This document shows positions 61,255-64,000 of a stretch of 64,000 bases of DNA, one piece after another. Each line of letters starts with the position of its first letter. Within the stretch, counting starts at the first letter, position 1. Origin of the DNA: Thermomicrobiales bacterium (GTDB lineage: Bacteria > Chloroflexota > Chloroflexia > Thermomicrobiales > CFX8); NCBI GenBank assembly GCA_037045155.1, contig JBAOIG010000005.1, positions 558,001 to 622,000 of the forward strand, read 5' to 3'. The notes under the pieces are model-generated. The model was not told the origin of the DNA, did not search any database, and saw only the letters and a list, made by a program, of their open reading frames with translations. Position numbers and translations under genes: made by a program.

Positions 61255-62790
61255 TCAGCTCAATGGCACGTCCTGCCCCGCGCTTACCCACATGCGCTCG
61301 TAGAACCACAGCCCCGCGAGCGCCGCGAGTCCGGCCAACGCGCCGAGCACAGCGTCAGCGCCGGTCAGGAACATCAGGGCGACGAGCACGAGCGGGACCA
61401 GCGCGCCAAGCAACAGGACGCCTTGGTAGAGAACACCCCGATATGGGCCGCGGGTGATCAGATCGATCGTCTTGCGAACGTGGGCGTTGACGTGCGGGAC
61501 GCTGTACTCGAACAGGAGCAGCGCCGTCGAGATGGCAACACCGCCGGCCAGCACGCCACCGAGGACGCGCAGGTCATCACCCCCCGCGCCCAGCAACGCG
61601 CCGGCGACGAGCAGGATCGCCGCCCCGGCGACTCCGGCCTGCGCCAGCAGATGCGGCAGGGTTAGCGGCGACTGCCAGGAATCGCGCCCTTCGGCCTGGC
61701 CGAACAGGAACGCGGTGTAGCCGGCCGCTGCGGCAGCCAACGGGATCGAGAGCGCCATCAGCACATTCTGGGCGGCATCGAGATCGAGGAGCGCAGCGAC
61801 GAGCCAGAGGAACGCAACCCCGCCGAACAGGCCGAGGATGTAACCGCCCCAGACCAGCCACGAGGTCGGGTTCGGCTTGAGCAACAGGAACCAGAACCGC
61901 TCCGGCCGCTTCAGATCGGCGATCAGAAAGATGGCGGTGAGGACGATGAACGCTATCGCCAGCACCGGCGCAGCGAGATCGAACGTGCTGCGGTCACCGG
62001 CCCAGCCGAAAAGCAGCAGTATTGCCGCGATCAGCAGCGCGCCTGCGGCAATTCCCTTTGTCCAGAGATACGTCGCCACCCGCCATCCCCACGGCTTCGG
62101 GTGGTGGACGTCGTAGACGACTTTCGTGTCACCGGGGCCAACCAGCGGCTCGTTGGCCTGCTTTGCCTCCTTCGGCCGGCCATCCGGCCGGATCTCGCCC
62201 CACAGGTAGGCGTTGTCCCACGACAGCGCCTCGGGGGTGAGGCTGGCGTCATCGGCGCCGAGGTAGAACAGCTTCGGTCTGGTGCCCTGCTCCGGCTTGC
62301 GGACCGATACGTTCTCGCGCGAGATCAGCTGGTGGATCTCGCTGGTTGGGTCGTCGATGTCACCTGCGATAATCGCCTTGGCCGGACAGACGACGACGCA
62401 AGCCGGCAGCAGGTTCTGGTCGACCCGATGGGCGCAGTAGTTACATTTCGCGGCCGTGTTGGTGAACGGGTCGATATAGATCGCGTCGTACGGACACGCT
62501 TGCATGCACGATTTGCAGCCGATGCAACGGCTCGCGTCGAAGTCGACAATGCCATCTGGCCGGCGATAGAGCGCCTTCGTCGGGCAGATCTCGATGCAGG
62601 GGGCGTTGTCGCAGTGGTTACAGCGCTCGACGGTGAAGAACCGCCGCGTATTGGGGAACTCCCCCTTCTCTGTGTACTTCACCCAGGTGCGGAAGACGCC
62701 GAGCGGCACTTCGTTCTCGGATTTGCAGGCGACGGTGCAAGCGTGGCAGCCGATGCACTTGCGATGGTCGATAACGAATCCGTAGCGCAT
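61255..62790 (-). CDS. Fused Fe-S (DmsB-like) and NrfD/DmsC-like membrane subunit
   Basis: A 511-residue fusion. The first 160 residues form a ferredoxin-like subunit with four Cys clusters, CIGCHACTVAC, CNHCDNAPCIEIC, CIGCKSCMQAC and CNYCAHRVDQNLLPACVVVC, for four [4Fe-4S] centres. From about residue 235 comes a membrane part with eight to ten helices of the NrfD/DmsC type (KGIAAGALLIAAILLLFG). In most relatives these are two genes. Together with the molybdoenzyme they would move electrons between a sulfur compound and the quinone pool. The start ATG has GAGGGG upstream. It follows the CstR-like gene by 138 bases. Confidence 0.9.
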   Translation of the reverse strand: MRYGFVIDHRKCIGCHACTVACKSENEVPLGVFRTWVKYTEKGEFPNTRRFFTVERCNHCDNAPCIEICPTKALYRRPDGIVDFDASRCIGCKSCMQACPYDAIYIDPFTNTAAKCNYCAHRVDQNLLPACVVVCPAKAIIAGDIDDPTSEIHQLISRENVSVRKPEQGTRPKLFYLGADDASLTPEALSWDNAYLWGEIRPDGRPKEAKQANEPLVGPGDTKVVYDVHHPKPWGWRVATYLWTKGIAAGALLIAAILLLFGWAGDRSTFDLAAPVLAIAFIVLTAIFLIADLKRPERFWFLLLKPNPTSWLVWGGYILGLFGGVAFLWLVAALLDLDAAQNVLMALSIPLAAAAAGYTAFLFGQAEGRDSWQSPLTLPHLLAQAGVAGAAILLVAGALLGAGGDDLRVLGGVLAGGVAISTALLLFEYSVPHVNAHVRKTIDLITRGPYRGVLYQGVLLLGALVPLVLVALMFLTGADAVLGALAGLAALAGLWFYERMWVSAGQDVPLS

Positions 62791-62928
62791 TGCGATTGCC
62801 CCTCGTCTTCGCAGTCCGTTGCGTCAGTTTGCTCGCGGCGTGGGGGCATCGTCGCACGATCGCGCCGAATGCGATAGAGCGCCCGACGTTTACCGATGTC
62901 AGTGGTGGACCGGCGTCCATCAGACGCG

Positions 62929-63213
62929 TTAGCGGGTCAGCCGCGAGACCATGCTGACCATCTGAGCTACCGCCTTCTCCGGCGAAGGGTACTCGTCCGG
63001 GTTGCGCAGGCAGTGCAGGGCAAACTCTTCGAGCAGTTCGGTCGAGAGCGAGTGGCTGGCAGAGCGCATCGCGCTGATTTGCGTCATCACATCGCTGCAG
63101 TCGCGGCCTTCGTCGATCATCTTCTGAATGCCACGCGCCTGCCCCTCGATCCGCTTGAGGCGCTGGATCATGTCTTCGCGTATGTCGGCGTCGAGCCGAT
63201 CGATCGATGGCAT
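62929..63213 (-). CDS. CsoR/CstR-family transcription repressor, CstR-like
   Basis: A 94-residue DUF156 regulator. It keeps Cys39 and Cys68, 29 residues apart as in CsoR and CstR. The His that completes Cu(I) binding in CsoR is replaced by Phe64, and the block DCSDVMTQISAMRS resembles CstR. It therefore looks like a persulfide or sulfur-stress sensor rather than a copper sensor (inference). A perfect CATACCCCTGTGGGGTATG palindrome 35 bases before its start is the likely operator. It heads the Fe-S/NrfD, DUF559 and molybdoenzyme operon. Confidence 0.85.
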   Translation of the reverse strand: MPSIDRLDADIREDMIQRLKRIEGQARGIQKMIDEGRDCSDVMTQISAMRSASHSLSTELLEEFALHCLRNPDEYPSPEKAVAQMVSMVSRLTR

Positions 63214-63247
63214 CGGCTGGGCGACTCCTATCGAATCTGATTCCTAC

Positions 63248-63266
63248 CATACCCCTGTGGGGTATG
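63248..63266. promoter_or_regulatory. Probable CstR-type operator palindrome
   Basis: Reads CATACCCCTGTGGGGTATG: a perfect 8-3-8 inverted repeat with C/G tracts, the design seen in operators of DUF156-family repressors (CsoR, CstR, FrmR). It lies between the ubiE stop and the regulator start, and should autoregulate the regulator and the downstream oxidoreductase operon. No consensus -10 and -35 pair could be fixed around it. Confidence 0.8.
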
Positions 63267-63283
63267 AGTGTGTGAGATGTCCT

Positions 63284-64000
63284 CTACGATGTCAAGCGCG
63301 AAGAATCTCTCCCCACGTCCGGCCGGCGTGCGCGATGGATGGCGATCAGGCCGAGGCCGAATGTGCGGTACTGGATCTCGACGAACCCTGCCCGTCGCAT
63401 CGTCTCCGCCAGTTCCGCGGGACTCGCGAATGCCGCGGCGGAGTCCGGCAGGTAGGCGTAGGCGTCCTTGTCACGGGCAATGATCTGGCCGAGCAGGCGC
63501 GCGACGACACCAAACCCGACGCTGAGCAGGTATCCGACGAGGCCGTCGCGGCGCGACGCCTCCAGGCAGACGACGCGGCCCCCGGGGCGCAGTACCCGGC
63601 ACATCTCCCGAAACGCCTGCTCCTGGTCAGTGACGTTGCGCACGAGAAATCCGCTGGTCACACAGTCGAACGACTCGTCGGCGAATGGCAGCGCCAGTGC
63701 GTCGGCGACGGCGAAGCGCAGGTTCGTGACACCCTCGCGAGTCGCTCGCTCGACGGCGGGAGCGAGCATCTCCGGCACGAAGTCGACGGCGACGACCTCG
63801 CGAGCGCCGAGATGAACGAGCTGGCGGGCAATATCGCCGGTGCCAGCCCCGAGATCGAGCGCAACTGCGCCGGCCGGCTCGGCTGCGCGGGCCGCCACCC
63901 GTTTCCAGTAGCGATGCCTGCCGGCCGTCATCAGGTCGTTCAACAGATCGTAGCGGCCGGCGATCCGGGCGAACATCGACTGGACATAGATCGCCTTGTC
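63284..64000 (-). CDS. ubiE: Demethylmenaquinone/ubiquinone C-methyltransferase, partial (5' end outside window)
   Basis: A SAM-dependent methyltransferase of the UbiE/MenG family, the last step of menaquinone or ubiquinone synthesis. The SAM loop is LDLGAGTGDIARQL, and the C-terminal family motif is FGLGLIAIHRA. The frame stays open from an internal ATG at 63976 to the window edge (IYVQS... read before MFARIAGRYDLLN), so the N terminus and the true start lie beyond it. The stop is at 63284. With the caa3 oxidase in the same window this fits a quinone-based aerobic chain. Confidence 0.88.
   Translation of the reverse strand, partial: DKAIYVQSMFARIAGRYDLLNDLMTAGRHRYWKRVAARAAEPAGAVALDLGAGTGDIARQLVHLGAREVVAVDFVPEMLAPAVERATREGVTNLRFAVADALALPFADESFDCVTSGFLVRNVTDQEQAFREMCRVLRPGGRVVCLEASRRDGLVGYLLSVGFGVVARLLGQIIARDKDAYAYLPDSAAAFASPAELAETMRRAGFVEIQYRTFGLGLIAIHRARRPDVGRDSSRLTS

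Noticed and set aside
62101..62877. Plus-strand frame of 258 codons inside the Fe-S/NrfD gene
   Set aside because: It is the antisense shadow of the well-supported four-cluster Fe-S gene and shows no family motif.
62929..63213. Copper-sensing CsoR
   Set aside because: The His needed for Cu(I) coordination is Phe64, and there is no CopA or CopZ gene nearby. A CstR-like assignment fits better.

Overview
This is a high-GC, gene-dense bacterial chromosome segment. The gene set suggests an aerobic Gram-positive-type or monoderm bacterium of the Chloroflexota, perhaps Thermomicrobia-like. That is an inference from gene content: a caa3-type oxidase, coenzyme-F420-type luciferase-like oxidoreductases, lamin-tail and SH3 secreted proteins, a menaquinone/ubiquinone C-methyltransferase, frequent GTG starts and strong Shine-Dalgarno sites. 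No rRNA or tRNA gene, CRISPR array or prophage was seen, and no transposase was recognised.

Layout. 1-2.6 kb: end of an ABC permease (probably iron), a small membrane-tail protein, a ferritin-like diiron protein, a tiny membrane protein and an LLM-class oxidoreductase. 2.6-8.3 kb: a complete seven-gene Mrp Na+/H+ antiporter operon (A-B-C-D-E-F-G, minus strand). 8.5-13.5 kb: a cytochrome caa3 oxidase operon (ctaC-D-E-F-G). 13.7-25.9 kb: LLM/RidA pair, a small basic protein, tyrS, a secreted bactofilin-like membrane protein, a two-component system, a tandem universal stress protein, a CoA-transferase, a formamidase-like protein, and a cytoplasmic HtrA-like protease paired with a LuxR-type regulator whose receiver is degenerate. 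26-38 kb: DNA-alkylation repair (tag; ada-alkA operon), a DUF2231-Rieske fusion, transporters, an alcohol dehydrogenase, and a SIMPL protein coupled to a frameshifted GH13 glucosidase. 38-46 kb: secreted proteins (an NlpC/P60-like protein that has lost its catalytic residues, and a duplicated S51/cyanophycinase-like peptidase), a Lon-like protease, and two stretches of hairpin-forming repeats, one arranged as a roughly 193-bp tandem array. 46-57.6 kb: amidohydrolase, an enoyl-CoA hydratase/ADP-forming acyl-CoA ligase pair, a polyamine-type ABC operon whose ATPase gene carries a one-base frameshift, a YefM-YoeB toxin-antitoxin pair, a RibD/DHFR-like reductase and a PatB-type aminotransferase. 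57.8-63.2 kb: an operon for a three-part molybdoenzyme, with its Fe-S and NrfD-type membrane subunits fused, headed by a CstR-like regulator and interrupted by a DUF559 endonuclease-fold gene between inverted repeats. 63.3-64 kb: ubiE/menG, cut by the window end.

Most notable are the CstR-like regulator with a perfect 19-bp palindrome upstream of a putative sulfur molybdoenzyme operon; the DUF559 cassette whose flanking repeat is translated as the N terminus of the molybdoenzyme; the repeat arrays; several predicted pseudo-enzymes; and two single-base frameshifts in otherwise intact genes. The frameshifts may be either real mutations or assembly errors. Functions are assigned from recognisable family motifs read by eye; no database search was possible.
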